Shown: positions 8,431 through 15,825, counted from the first letter of the stretch. The stretch: DNA of 38,639 nt from Tetragenococcus sp041859945 (GCA_041859945.1 JBFLGC010000025.1:1-38639), one strand, 5' to 3'. Made by a program: numbers and translations. Notes: generated by a model from the sequence alone, not told the origin.

Positions 8431-8463
8431 AATCACTATCTCCTCATCTTTTTTATTACTTTA

Positions 8464-8492
8464 ATTATAACGGAAACTCGCCTTTGAGTAAA
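8464..8492 (-). promoter_or_regulatory. promoter of the TIM-barrel-like gene
   Basis: TTTACT (8487-8492) and a perfect TATAAT (8464-8469) are 17 bp apart, about 35 bp before the start codon. Confidence 0.75.
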
Positions 8493-8586
8493 CCTAGGCA
8501 CGACAAAAGAAAGGCATGCCTCTTGTATGAGCGGTGCTACTACTTCCTTTAGTATCTCGTCGCAAAAAATGCCCTTCTTTTAGTCA

Positions 8587-8796
8587 CTCTTCTCGATTAC
8601 GGACACTGTTTTTACTTTCTTTTGACCGCTTCCCTCGATTGCAGACATCACTTTTCGATTCTTTTAGTCGCTTTCCTTGATTGCGGACACTGCTTTTACT
8701 TTCTTTTGATCGCTTTTCACGATTGCGGACATCACTTTTCGATTCTTTTGACCGCTTTCCTTGATTGCGGACATTACTTTCCATTTCTTTTGTTAC
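8587..8796. repeat. tandem array of five 42-bp repeats
   Basis: Five consecutive 42-bp units start at 8587, 8629, 8671, 8713 and 8755; a partial unit may precede at about 8574. Units 1 and 3 share one central variant (GGACACTG then TTTTACTTT) and units 2 and 4 another (GACATCACTTTTCGATTC), giving an 84-bp higher-order period. Both strands stay open: the minus strand from an ATG at 8784 to a stop at 8584 would encode 66 residues of 14-residue repeats with the core VRNxxKRxKESK. There is no Shine-Dalgarno before that ATG, so I treat this as a DNA repeat with possible coding. The rest of 8493-8586 and 8797-8856 shows no gene. Confidence 0.9.
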
Positions 8797-8856
8797 AAAA
8801 AATACCCGCTTATACCCGTTTCTAAATAAACATCAATCGAAATATTGCTAAAATAG

Positions 8857-8885
8857 TTGACAATTTCAGTCGATACCAGTAGACT
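8857..8885 (+). promoter_or_regulatory. promoter of L25/ctc
   Basis: A perfect TTGACA (8857-8862) and TAGACT (8880-8885) are 17 bp apart. The start would be near 8892, leaving a leader of about 185 nt before L25. Confidence 0.85.
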
Positions 8886-8916
8886 AATTGAGTAAGTAAA
8901 TACAAGTTTCTCACGA

Positions 8917-8988
8917 CACACAGCGTTATGACCTGGTGGAGAATGTTAGTAATTCTTAAGACAGCTGTGTGGGATGCTGCCTTTTTTT
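8917..8988 (+). promoter_or_regulatory. attenuator-like leader of L25
   Basis: Two mutually exclusive stems can form. CACACAGC (8917-8924) pairs perfectly with GCTGTGTG (8964-8971) around a smaller AGAAT/ATTCT hairpin. Alternatively AGACAGC (8959-8965) pairs with GCTGCCT (8976-8982), with one A-C mismatch, directly followed by seven T (8982-8988), a terminator. Bases 8964-8965 are used by both stems. This resembles transcription attenuation, as in many ribosomal-protein leaders; the effector is unknown. Confidence 0.5.
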
Positions 8989-9065
8989 ATACCATTAGCG
9001 CCCACTTTGTGAATGAGTTACCCTATTTGCTTCAAAAGATCGCCAGTAAATGGTCGAAAATTTAG
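8943..9065 (+). CDS. possible 40-residue leader ORF upstream of L25
   Basis: An ATG at 8943 (in-frame alternative at 8928) opens a frame of 40 (45) residues starting MLVILKTAVWDAAFF and ending in KWSKI. The TAG stop (9063-9065) overlaps the L25 Shine-Dalgarno, an arrangement typical of translational coupling. GGTGG lies 3-4 nt before the ATG as a weak binding site. The frame runs through the terminator-like T tract, where it reads GCC TTT TTT TAT. It may be a genuine small protein, a regulatory leader peptide, or chance. I do not recognise the peptide. Confidence 0.35.
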   Translation: MLVILKTAVWDAAFFYTISAHFVNELPYLLQKIASKWSKI

Positions 9066-9078
9066 GAGGAAATAAATT

Positions 9079-9699
9079 ATGTCAGTATCACTAAAAGTTA
9101 GCAAAAGAGCGGTTCGCCCCCGTTCGATCCGTAACAAATTACGTCACGAAGGCAAATTGCCCGCTGTCGTCAATGGCTATCAGATCGAAAGTACCCCGAT
9201 CGCAGTCAATGCCAAAGAGTTGGAATTATTACTTCGCGACAATGGTCTGAATGCCTTGATCAAGATGGATATCGATGGTCAAACGGTGAATACGTTGGTC
9301 CATAATTACACATCAGATACCTTCACATCAAAAATCAATCACGTTGAATTCTTATCTGTCAACTTGTCTGAAGAAACTGAAGTTGAAGCCGATGTTGTCT
9401 TAGTCGGTGAAGCAGCAGGTGTAAAAGCTGGCGGTGTGCTTGCGCAAAACCTATACGCTGTTACAGTTTCGGCAACACCAGACAAATTGCCTGAAAACAT
9501 CGAAGTCGATATATCTGCTTTAGAAATCGGTGATTCGATCAGTGTTGCTGATCTTCCTGTATCTGCTGACTACAAGATCGTAACGGATGCTGAAGAACAA
9601 ATTGCTGCCGTCGCTGAAGCAAATATCGAAGAAGAACCAGAAGAACCAGCTGAAGGCGCTGAACCTGAAGTGATCGGTGAAACCGAAGAAGCTGAATAA
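9079..9699 (+). CDS. rplY: 50S ribosomal protein L25 / general stress protein Ctc
   Basis: Long form (206 residues) of the L25/TL5/Ctc family, which binds 5S rRNA in the large subunit and in Bacillus is a general stress protein. Residues 1-95 form the 5S-binding L25 domain (VRPRSIRNKLRHEGKLPAVVNG), residues 96-180 the beta-rich TL5 C-terminal domain (LPENIEVDISALEIGDSI), and the tail is an acidic Glu/Pro/Ala extension. AGGAGG stands 9 nt before the ATG. It is monocistronic, with a perfect -35 promoter upstream and a strong terminator downstream. The leader suggests control after transcription starts. Confidence 0.93.
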   Translation: MSVSLKVSKRAVRPRSIRNKLRHEGKLPAVVNGYQIESTPIAVNAKELELLLRDNGLNALIKMDIDGQTVNTLVHNYTSDTFTSKINHVEFLSVNLSEETEVEADVVLVGEAAGVKAGGVLAQNLYAVTVSATPDKLPENIEVDISALEIGDSISVADLPVSADYKIVTDAEEQIAAVAEANIEEEPEEPAEGAEPEVIGETEEAE

Positions 9700-9705
9700 T
9701 TTTTT

Positions 9706-9748
9706 ATAAGCAAAAAGCCAAGGACTAGTTCCTTGGCTTTTTGCTTAT
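9706..9748. terminator. bidirectional terminator between L25 and gcvH
   Basis: A stem of about 18 bp (arms starting ATAAGCAAAAAGCC and ending GGCTTTTTGCTTAT) with a short loop around CTAG has A and T tracts on both sides. It serves the converging L25 and gcvH transcripts. Confidence 0.92.
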
Positions 9749-10089
9749 AGTTGTTCAAATTGAGCAGCGTCAACATCTTTAAAACTGACCACCCAAGCAT
9801 TCATCTCATCTTCATCGTTCAACGTATCGATAGTTGTGTCGATCTTTTCATTGACCGATGAGATCGTTCCGGTCAACGGACTGGCAAACTCATTGATTGC
9901 TTTTTCGGCCTCTACTTCAAAAAGAGTGTCGCCTTGGGTAAAGGTTTGACCAATCTTCGGTACCGAGGCAAAAGTGATTTCGCCTAAATCTTCTTGAGCT
10001 TCCTTGGTTAGACCGACGACATATTCTTTGCCATTATATAACACCCATAAATTATCTTTTTTCTTTAAAAAATGTTTCGTCATTTTCAT
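9745..10089 (-). CDS. gcvH: glycine cleavage system H-like lipoyl protein
   Basis: A 114-residue lipoyl-carrier protein. The lipoylation site is K63 in FEVEAEKAINEFASPLTG, followed by the C-terminal strand typical of GcvH. No other glycine-cleavage gene (gcvT, gcvP) is in the window. In several Firmicutes a GcvH works mainly as a donor in lipoate relay to 2-oxoacid dehydrogenases, and that is the likely role here (inference). Its start overlaps the 3' end of the ArsC/Spx-like gene by 38 nt, so the two are translationally coupled. The same pair (yusI-gcvH) occurs in B. subtilis. AAGGGA lies about 7 nt before the ATG. Confidence 0.88.
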   Translation of the reverse strand: MKMTKHFLKKKDNLWVLYNGKEYVVGLTKEAQEDLGEITFASVPKIGQTFTQGDTLFEVEAEKAINEFASPLTGTISSVNEKIDTTIDTLNDEDEMNAWVVSFKDVDAAQFEQL

Positions 10090-10441
10090 TCAAGATCCCT
10101 TCATACTCTTTTTCCTTAAATCCATTTGTTAAAAAGTGGCCGTCTTTGATCAAAAGTGGGCGTTTGATCAACATCCCATCGGTCGCCAAAAGTTGGGCCG
10201 CTTCTTCTAGTGTAAACCCGTCGACCTTATCTTTCAAGTCCAAAGCACGATACTTCATCCCACTTGTATTAAAAAAACGTTTGACAGGTAACTCACTTTC
10301 GCGCAACCATTTTTCCAAAGTTACAGCGTTGGGTGTTTCTGTGATCAAATCGATCGTTTCGACTGCGATAGCCTTGTTCTCTAACCACTTCAACGCTTTT
10401 TTACAGGTCCCACATTTAGGATACCAATAAAATTGGATCAT
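10052..10441 (-). CDS. ArsC/Spx/MgsR-family thioredoxin-fold protein
   Basis: A 129-residue ArsC-family protein with a thioredoxin-like fold and redox motif C10-G-T-C13 near the N terminus (YPKCGTCKKAL), then a helical insert and the family segment LIKRPLLIKDG. It is closer in context to B. subtilis YusI (next to gcvH) than to Spx, and it lacks the length of a true arsenate-resistance operon. It may be a glutaredoxin-like reductase or a regulator; the function is not settled. It starts 12 bp after rodA with AGGAGG upstream, so rodA, this gene and gcvH form one operon. Confidence 0.8.
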   Translation of the reverse strand: MIQFYWYPKCGTCKKALKWLENKAIAVETIDLITETPNAVTLEKWLRESELPVKRFFNTSGMKYRALDLKDKVDGFTLEEAAQLLATDGMLIKRPLLIKDGHFLTNGFKEKEYEGILNENDETFFKEKR

Positions 10442-10453
10442 TCACTTATCCTC

Positions 10454-11629
10454 CTATTCACTAACCGTTTGAAACCGCATAGACAAAATCAAGCCGATCC
10501 CGATCATGTTGCTCAACAAAGCCGAACCTCCCTGGCTGATAAATGGCAACGGGATCCCAGTCAACGGCAAGAGACCGATATTGGCGCCGATATTTTCAAA
10601 AACATGGAACAAGATCATCATAATGATCCCGGTAGAAATATAAGCATTGAATTCATTATTGGTATCAAAGCAGACGCGGATCATCCGGTAAATCAAGATG
10701 AAATAAAGTAAGATCACGAGCGTACTGCCAATAAATCCAAAGTTTTCACCGATCACTGAAAAAATCATATCTGATTCACGAACGGCAACAACGATCTCAC
10801 TTTGATTAAAGCCCTTGCCGAGCATCCCCCCAGAGGCGATCGCCATGATCGAAGAAGCCACTTGCATCGAATCTCCTGTCACATCATGGAAAGGATCACG
10901 CCACGTATCGATCCTGGCAAATTGATAATCGGAAAATAGACCCAGATTTTTTAGCAGTTCACGACCGCTATCATTTAAAGCCAAAGCAATCGTCCCACCG
11001 GCAACAACAACGACTAAAGTAACAGCTGGTAGGATGATTTTCCAGGTGATTCCTGACATTAGAAAAACTCCACCAAAAATAGCCAAAAAGACCAACATCG
11101 TCCCAAAATCACGTTGTAACATGACTAAAAGCAACACGGGCAAAGTGACTGCTAACATTTTGACAATAAGTAGCAGATCCGTTTTGATCGTGCGATTTTT
11201 GCGAGCAGCATTATGCGAGGTGACCACTCGTGCTAGCATCAAGATCATCGCGATTTTCATAAGTTCCGCTGGTTGGACCGTAAATGTACCAAACCGAAAC
11301 CAGTTACGAGAACCCGTCGCATCAAACATTGCTTTATCATAAAATTTGACTAAAAGAGCCATCACGACAAGTCCCGCACCATAGATCCACGTTGTCAACT
11401 TCCAAATCCATTTAGACGGGATGACTGTCACAACGACCACGGCTAGTGTGCCCACCAGATACCACAGACCTTGTTGGAGGACAACTCGCCACGGACTCGT
11501 CGTGGTCAAGGGGTTTTGATCAGACGCTACATATAAAGAAACTAGCCCGATGATACAAAGTAAAAACACGGGCAAGATCACACCATAATCGATACGATTA
11601 TCATTGGATAAAACATTCTTTTTATTCAT
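10454..11629 (-). CDS. rodA: RodA-type SEDS peptidoglycan glycosyltransferase
   Basis: A 391-residue integral membrane protein with about ten transmembrane helices, of the SEDS family (RodA/FtsW/SpoVE). SEDS proteins polymerise lipid II into glycan strands together with a class B PBP. Key segments are GSRNWFRFGTFTVQPAELMK, LQRDFGTMLVF, ESDMIFSVIGENFGFIG and GLLPLTGIPLPFISQGGS. The GIPLPFIS form and the compact length point to RodA (elongation or lateral synthesis) rather than FtsW. The start has only a weak GAGAG binding site. It leads the operon with the ArsC/Spx-like gene and gcvH. Confidence 0.88.
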   Translation of the reverse strand: MNKKNVLSNDNRIDYGVILPVFLLCIIGLVSLYVASDQNPLTTTSPWRVVLQQGLWYLVGTLAVVVVTVIPSKWIWKLTTWIYGAGLVVMALLVKFYDKAMFDATGSRNWFRFGTFTVQPAELMKIAMILMLARVVTSHNAARKNRTIKTDLLLIVKMLAVTLPVLLLVMLQRDFGTMLVFLAIFGGVFLMSGITWKIILPAVTLVVVVAGGTIALALNDSGRELLKNLGLFSDYQFARIDTWRDPFHDVTGDSMQVASSIMAIASGGMLGKGFNQSEIVVAVRESDMIFSVIGENFGFIGSTLVILLYFILIYRMIRVCFDTNNEFNAYISTGIIMMILFHVFENIGANIGLLPLTGIPLPFISQGGSALLSNMIGIGLILSMRFQTVSE

Positions 11630-11661
11630 CTATTCTCTCTTTTCCGCGAAATGCTCCTTTC

Positions 11662-11667
11662 ATTATA
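11662..11667 (-). promoter_or_regulatory. -10 element of the rodA operon
   Basis: A perfect TATAAT lies about 35 bp upstream of the rodA start; the -35 region is weak. Confidence 0.5.
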
Positions 11668-11727
11668 GTGGGTTTTTTCAGCAATTAAAAGACTTAGGGG
11701 CAGACATTCAAAAAAATTTTAGAAAGT

Positions 11728-11744
11728 CGGACGTTAAACGCCCG
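11728..11744 (-). terminator. terminator of the AI-2E-family gene
   Basis: A 7-bp stem (CGGGCGT/ACGTCCG, one G-U pair) with loop TTA lies directly after the stop. The T run (seven T) starts about 9 nt later, so it is a weak terminator. Confidence 0.5.
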
Positions 11745-11745
11745 C

Positions 11746-12885
11746 TCATTCATATTTCCCGTTTTCTGGATAAATGCGCTCATAACGTCGTTTTAAACGA
11801 GCAAAAATATATTTGACGATGATTTTGACTAAAGCGTAGATCGGAATCCCAAATAAAATGCCCATAAAACCTAGCAGATCACCCATGACTAAGACGACGA
11901 TCATAATGGTCAGCGGATGGATCTGTAGACGATTACCCATGATTTTTGGCAAAAGGAGATTGTCATGTAACCATTGGACGACAAACCAGACCGCCACAAA
12001 AATAAGCGCATAGGTAAAAGAGTTTTGAAAGGCAATAAATAGTCCCGGAACAAAGGCGATCAAAAGGCCAATGTAAGGGATCAAGCTCAACACGCCGGCT
12101 AAAGTCGCAATGATCGTCGCATAATCTAGACGCATGATCAAAAAAGTGACCCAATACATCACACCCAAAGCAATCCCCGATAAAATTTGTCCTTTTAAGA
12201 AACCACCGATCTGTTGATCACTTTCCTTGACCAATTGATCAAAATCAGCGCGTAAATGAGGTGGAATCAAAGAATGGACTGTACGAGCAAATTTATCCTT
12301 ATCTTTTAGCAAGAAAAACGCAATCACGGGACCCGTCACGATCGTGATGACCGTCGAAGAAACGGCCGATACCACTGATCCGATCCCAGCCACGCCATCT
12401 TGCCAATTTTCACTGATATAAGAAACGACATCAGTCAAGCGTTCATCCAAAGAAGAAAGCAATTGATCCACCTGATTTCTTATAGGGGTTTGGTCAAAGA
12501 AATTTGTGATCATTTTTTGCGTACTAGCCATGATATCTGGGAATTTTTCGATCAACTCTTGCGCTTCACTGATGATCACCTGCGCCAAGCCGACGCCTGC
12601 TGAAACCAGTAAGATGATCGTGACTATGTACACAACAATGACTGACCAGGACTTGGGCAACTTCTTAGAAAGCCAATTGACCAGCGGTGCAAAGGCATAG
12701 TAGATAATTAAAGCAAAGACGACAGACGGCAAGATCGCCATCAAAATCGTGTAGAAGGGTGTAAAAAAGAAAGTGATTTTATTTAATAGAAAAATGGCTA
12801 ATGCACTTAAAATGATCAATCCTAAAACAAAATAGGTCGTTTTGCCACCTAAAAACTGGATCAAGCGATTTTCTTTTTTGGGCAT
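11746..12885 (-). CDS. AI-2E family transporter (permease)
   Basis: A 379-residue membrane protein of the AI-2E/PerM family (COG0628). There are about eight hydrophobic helices with the conserved segment VGMNRLQIHPLTIM-like NRLQIHPLTIMIVVL and LGFMGILFGIPIYA near the C terminus. Some members export the autoinducer AI-2 and others act as Na+/H+ antiporters, so the substrate is open. I start it at MPKKENR, 8 nt after AAGGAG, rather than 12 codons upstream. It is monocistronic with a TTGTAC-17-TATAAT promoter. Confidence 0.85.
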   Translation of the reverse strand: MPKKENRLIQFLGGKTTYFVLGLIILSALAIFLLNKITFFFTPFYTILMAILPSVVFALIIYYAFAPLVNWLSKKLPKSWSVIVVYIVTIILLVSAGVGLAQVIISEAQELIEKFPDIMASTQKMITNFFDQTPIRNQVDQLLSSLDERLTDVVSYISENWQDGVAGIGSVVSAVSSTVITIVTGPVIAFFLLKDKDKFARTVHSLIPPHLRADFDQLVKESDQQIGGFLKGQILSGIALGVMYWVTFLIMRLDYATIIATLAGVLSLIPYIGLLIAFVPGLFIAFQNSFTYALIFVAVWFVVQWLHDNLLLPKIMGNRLQIHPLTIMIVVLVMGDLLGFMGILFGIPIYALVKIIVKYIFARLKRRYERIYPENGKYE

Positions 12886-12919
12886 ACAGGACACTCCTTT
12901 GCAGAAATTAGTTACTTTC

Positions 12920-12948
12920 ATTATAAAGAAATCTACTTATTTGTACAA
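12920..12948 (-). promoter_or_regulatory. promoter of the AI-2E-family gene
   Basis: TTGTAC (12943-12948) and a perfect TATAAT (12920-12925) are 17 bp apart. Confidence 0.8.
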
Positions 12949-12976
12949 TCATTATCTTAGTTGATACCTAAGACAA

Positions 12977-13005
12977 TAGACAAAAGGTGTCCCTCGGTGT
13001 ATCCT
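12977..13005 (+). promoter_or_regulatory. promoter of the carboxylesterase
   Basis: TAGACA (12977-12982) and an extended -10 TATCCT (13000-13005, preceded by GTG) are 17 bp apart, about 30 bp before the start. It diverges from the AI-2E-family promoter. Confidence 0.5.
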
Positions 13006-13034
13006 AACAGTATAAATGAAAGGGGTTAATATTG

Positions 13035-14594
13035 ATGCAAAATAGCTTTAACTATGATGATATCCCAGTTATTTCAACCACAAGCGGTCGTTTGAAGGGT
13101 TACTTTTTTAACGGTGAATACATTTTTAAAGGCATCCCCTATGCTACCGCCCGTCGTTTTCAAATGCCCGAAGCTGTAACGCCATGGGTCGGAGTCAAAG
13201 ATGCCACTTCTTACGGCTTTGTGGCGCCTTTACTCAGCCAAGATACGCCTAATGGTGAATTACTGGTGCCCCATCGCTATTGGCCACAAGACGAAAACTG
13301 TCTGAATCTAAATATTTGGACCCACTCACTTGCGCCCACTAGCAAAAAGCCCGTTTTAGTCTGGTTTCATGGCGGTGGTTATACCGCCGGATCAGCAATT
13401 GAGCACATTGCTTATGATGGTTTCAACATGACTGAATTTGGCGATGTCGTCGTCGTTACTGTCAATCATCGATTGAACATCTTAGGCTTTTTAGACCTAG
13501 CTTCACTCAGTGAAAAATATGCTCATTCGGCCAATGTGGGACTGGCTGATTTAGTGGCCTCCTTAGAATGGATCCACGACAATATCGTAAACTTTGGTGG
13601 CGATCCTGAAAATGTCACCATTTTTGGTCAATCCGGTGGGGGCATGAAAGTCACTGGCCTCATGCAGATTCCCGCAGCAGCTGGGCTTTTCCAAAAGGGG
13701 ATCATCATGAGTGGAGTGTCAGACGGCAAAGTCATGCCGTTACTTCCTGGCGATGGCAAAGCGATCACCACAGCTTTATTAGCTGAACTGAATATTCAAG
13801 CCAGTGAATTTGAAAAACTAGAAACTATTCCTTACTATGAGTTGGCCCAAGCTTACAACAAGGTGGCACCGGTTGTTGCTAAAGCTGGGCATTATGTAGG
13901 TGGTATGCCCTTAGCCGATGATTATTACCTAGGTGAACCCCTTGTTACAGGTTTTCGCAAAGAAGCCTATGCTATTCCACTTATGATCGGTTCGGTCTTC
14001 GGTGAATTTGCTTTTGGTGAACTACCCTTTAATAAAGAAACTTTGACCTACGAACAAGCCAGAAAACTTATTGCCAAGGTTTACGGTAAGCACACCGATG
14101 CAGTGCTCACACTTTTCAAAAAAGCCTATCCAGATAAGCATATCACGGATCTACTTTCCTTGGATCGTGTCTTTCGAGTTCCTTCTAAAAAACGGGCGCA
14201 AGCGCACGCCAAAGGACAAAAAGCACCTGCTTACCTCTACAATTTCACGTTGAATTTTCCCATTCAACACGGTAAGCCTGCTTGGCATTGTTCAGATATT
14301 CCTTTTGTCTTTCACAATACAGAAAAGGTCGAAGTCACGACGATCCCTGAAGTCACAAAAGACCTAGAACAACAAATTTTTTCTGCTGTGATCAGCTTTG
14401 CCTACAACTCCGATCCCAATCATCCAAATTTGCCGACTTGGGAACCCGTCACTATTGAAAAAGAACCGACGATGATTTTTGATTGTCCCTGTGAAGTCAG
14501 GGATAATTACGATGATGATTTGCTTGATTTTATGGAAGAAGTCTTACCTGCAACAACTTTGACCGAGGCAGACGAAGCGGAGATACAACATTAA
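13035..14594 (+). CDS. type B carboxylesterase (COesterase family)
   Basis: A 519-residue alpha/beta hydrolase of the carboxylesterase/para-nitrobenzyl esterase family. It has the N-terminal GRLKGYFFNGEYIFKGIPYA-type segment, the oxyanion hole in WFHGGGYTAGSA, the nucleophile elbow FGQSGGG, a glutamate region SVFGEFAFGE, and the histidine in PAWHCSDIPFVF. There is no signal peptide, so it is cytoplasmic. The ATG lies 9 nt after AAGGGG and is preferred to the TTG one codon upstream. It hydrolyses carboxylic esters, natural substrate unknown. It stands alone between divergent and convergent neighbours. Confidence 0.9.
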   Translation: MQNSFNYDDIPVISTTSGRLKGYFFNGEYIFKGIPYATARRFQMPEAVTPWVGVKDATSYGFVAPLLSQDTPNGELLVPHRYWPQDENCLNLNIWTHSLAPTSKKPVLVWFHGGGYTAGSAIEHIAYDGFNMTEFGDVVVVTVNHRLNILGFLDLASLSEKYAHSANVGLADLVASLEWIHDNIVNFGGDPENVTIFGQSGGGMKVTGLMQIPAAAGLFQKGIIMSGVSDGKVMPLLPGDGKAITTALLAELNIQASEFEKLETIPYYELAQAYNKVAPVVAKAGHYVGGMPLADDYYLGEPLVTGFRKEAYAIPLMIGSVFGEFAFGELPFNKETLTYEQARKLIAKVYGKHTDAVLTLFKKAYPDKHITDLLSLDRVFRVPSKKRAQAHAKGQKAPAYLYNFTLNFPIQHGKPAWHCSDIPFVFHNTEKVEVTTIPEVTKDLEQQIFSAVISFAYNSDPNHPNLPTWEPVTIEKEPTMIFDCPCEVRDNYDDDLLDFMEEVLPATTLTEADEAEIQH

Positions 14595-14609
14595 ATTTGG
14601 CACAGAAAA

Positions 14610-14643
14610 GGCGGGAAACATTGACAAGTAAATGTTTCCCGCC
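14610..14643. terminator. terminator between the carboxylesterase and tRNA-Thr
   Basis: A perfect 13-bp stem (GGCGGGAAACATT/AATGTTTCCCGCC) with an 8-nt loop. The minus-strand side is followed by TTTTC, so it serves the tRNA; the plus side has a poorer T tract after the carboxylesterase. Confidence 0.85.
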
Positions 14644-14652
14644 TAGTTTAAA

Positions 14653-14725
14653 TGCCGATAACAGGACTTGAACCTGCGACCCCCGCGTTACGAGTGCGAT
14701 GCTCTACCAACTGAGCTAAATCGGC
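14653..14725 (-). tRNA. tRNA-Thr (anticodon CGU)
   Basis: A 73-nt cloverleaf with a 7-bp acceptor stem GCCGATT/TATCGGC (the last pair is U-U), D arm GCTC/GAGC with loop AGTTGGTA, anticodon loop CTCGTAA giving CGU, and T arm GCAGG/CCTGT with loop TTCAAGT; the discriminator is A. CCA is not encoded. It reads ACG codons. Apparent mismatches are 7-66 (U-U) and 31-39 (A-C). Its own TTTACA-17-TATAAT promoter lies 14 bp upstream. Confidence 0.95.
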
Positions 14726-14738
14726 AAATACAAATTGT

Positions 14739-14767
14739 ATTATAAGAAATTTTTGGGAGTTTGTAAA
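14739..14767 (-). promoter_or_regulatory. promoter of tRNA-Thr
   Basis: TTTACA (14762-14767) and a perfect TATAAT (14739-14744) are 17 bp apart, just before the tRNA. Confidence 0.85.
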
Positions 14768-14806
14768 GAGAAAATTTGGCAAAACTTAACTTTCAGAAAA
14801 TTCAAA

Positions 14807-14835
14807 CTGAAATTTTTTGAAAACTGTGGTATAAT
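14807..14835 (+). promoter_or_regulatory. promoter of the DUF2187-like gene
   Basis: An extended -10 (TGG-TATAAT, hexamer 14830-14835) has CTGAAA 17 bp upstream as a weak -35. It diverges from the tRNA promoter. Confidence 0.65.
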
Positions 14836-14862
14836 AGATACAGAAAGGGAGGTTTTTAAATA

Positions 14863-15099
14863 ATGGCAACTTTTGGCAGAGTGAATGCTCCTATTGTCCC
14901 GTCAGAATTTGGTGAACCGTTTCCTGTTGATACTCATGTTAAATTTCATGTACATAGTCGTTTAGAAAGTGGTACGATCACTAAGCAATTGAAAAATTCG
15001 GCCGTTGTTGAAATCGATGAAACAGAAGATAATGGTGAATTGATTAATCAAAGCAATGGTGTTGTGATCATCAACTATAAGCATTTAAAAAAAATCTAG
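14863..15099 (+). CDS. small DUF2187-like (YkvS-type) protein
   Basis: A 78-residue, mostly beta-strand protein ending in VVIINYKHLKKI. The pattern of a short barrel with an ESGTI turn and a final NYK motif fits the DUF2187/YkvS family, small KOW-like proteins of unknown function. The ATG is preceded by GGGAGG. The gene is monocistronic, with an extended -10 promoter and a good terminator, so it is clearly expressed as a unit. The family assignment is by general resemblance only. Confidence 0.75.
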   Translation: MATFGRVNAPIVPSEFGEPFPVDTHVKFHVHSRLESGTITKQLKNSAVVEIDETEDNGELINQSNGVVIINYKHLKKI

Positions 15100-15104
15100 T
15101 AAAC

Positions 15105-15138
15105 AGCCAGCAGATTTTTAGTCTGTTGGCTATTTTTT
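15105..15138 (+). terminator. terminator of the DUF2187-like gene
   Basis: A 10-bp stem (AGCCAGCAGA/TCTGTTGGCT, one G-U pair) with a 7-nt loop is followed by six T. Confidence 0.9.
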
Positions 15139-15150
15139 GGTCACTAACAA

Positions 15151-15188
15151 AAACGCTGAAAAACCACTTCAAAGGTTTTCCAGCGTTT
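15151..15188 (-). terminator. terminator of upp
   Basis: A 15-bp stem with one mismatch (AAACGCTGGAAAACC/GGTTTTTCAGCGTTT on the minus strand) is followed by TTGTT, just after the upp stop. Confidence 0.85.
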
Positions 15189-15195
15189 ATTTTGT

Positions 15196-15825
15196 TTATT
15201 TTGTTCCAAACAAGCGATCACCAGCATCGCCCAAGCCTGGCACGATATAGCCATTTTCATTCAAATGATCATCCAAAGCAGCCGCATAGATATCCACATC
15301 TGGATGGGCTTCTTGCAAGGCTTTGACTCCTTCAGGTGCGGAAACCAGACAAACAAATTTGATATTTGAAGCGCCCCGTTGTTTCAAGGAATCGATGGCC
15401 ATGATGGCTGAACCACCAGTGGCTAACATCGGATCGACGACAAATAATTGACGCTTAGCGATATCTTCTGGCATTTTCACAAAATATTCATGCGGTTCTA
15501 AGGTTTCTTCATCGCGATACATCCCGACATGGCCCACCTTAGCGGCTGGGATCAATTCTAAGATCCCGTCGACCATACCAAGACCAGCTCGTAAAATCGG
15601 GATGATGGCGACTTTTTTTCCGGACAAGGTCTTTTGTGTCGTTTTAGTGATCGGTGTTTCGATTTCGACATCTTCAAGTGGCATATCGCGCGAGATTTCA
15701 TAAGCCATTAACATGGCGATCTCGTCGACGACTTCACGAAAGACTTTGGTACCACAGTTCTTGTCACGGATGATCGTTAATTTGTGTTGGATCAAGGGAT
15801 GATCGATTACTTGAAATTTTCCCAT
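15196..15825 (-). CDS. upp: uracil phosphoribosyltransferase
   Basis: Converts uracil and PRPP to UMP in pyrimidine salvage. The 209-residue protein has the family start MGKFQVIDHPLIQHKLTIIR, IPILRAGLGMVDG, the PRPP-binding loop VDPMLATGGSA and the uracil-binding C-terminal GYIVPGLGDAGDR. The ATG follows GGAGAGG. It has its own TTGTAT-17-TACAAT promoter and terminator, so it is separate from glyA, although the order glyA-upp is common in Firmicutes. Confidence 0.97.
   Translation of the reverse strand: MGKFQVIDHPLIQHKLTIIRDKNCGTKVFREVVDEIAMLMAYEISRDMPLEDVEIETPITKTTQKTLSGKKVAIIPILRAGLGMVDGILELIPAAKVGHVGMYRDEETLEPHEYFVKMPEDIAKRQLFVVDPMLATGGSAIMAIDSLKQRGASNIKFVCLVSAPEGVKALQEAHPDVDIYAAALDDHLNENGYIVPGLGDAGDRLFGTK

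Noticed and set aside
8584..8784. 66-residue minus-strand protein of 14-residue repeats
   Set aside because: The ATG has no Shine-Dalgarno, and the open frame follows automatically from a 42-bp repeat without stops; the plus strand is open as well. Kept as a repeat, not as a gene.
8587..8796. CRISPR array
   Set aside because: Units are contiguous variants of one 42-bp sequence with no unique spacers and no cas genes nearby.
14653..14725. Integration site of a genomic island at tRNA-Thr
   Set aside because: No integrase, no repeated tRNA 3' end and no change in gene character on either side.
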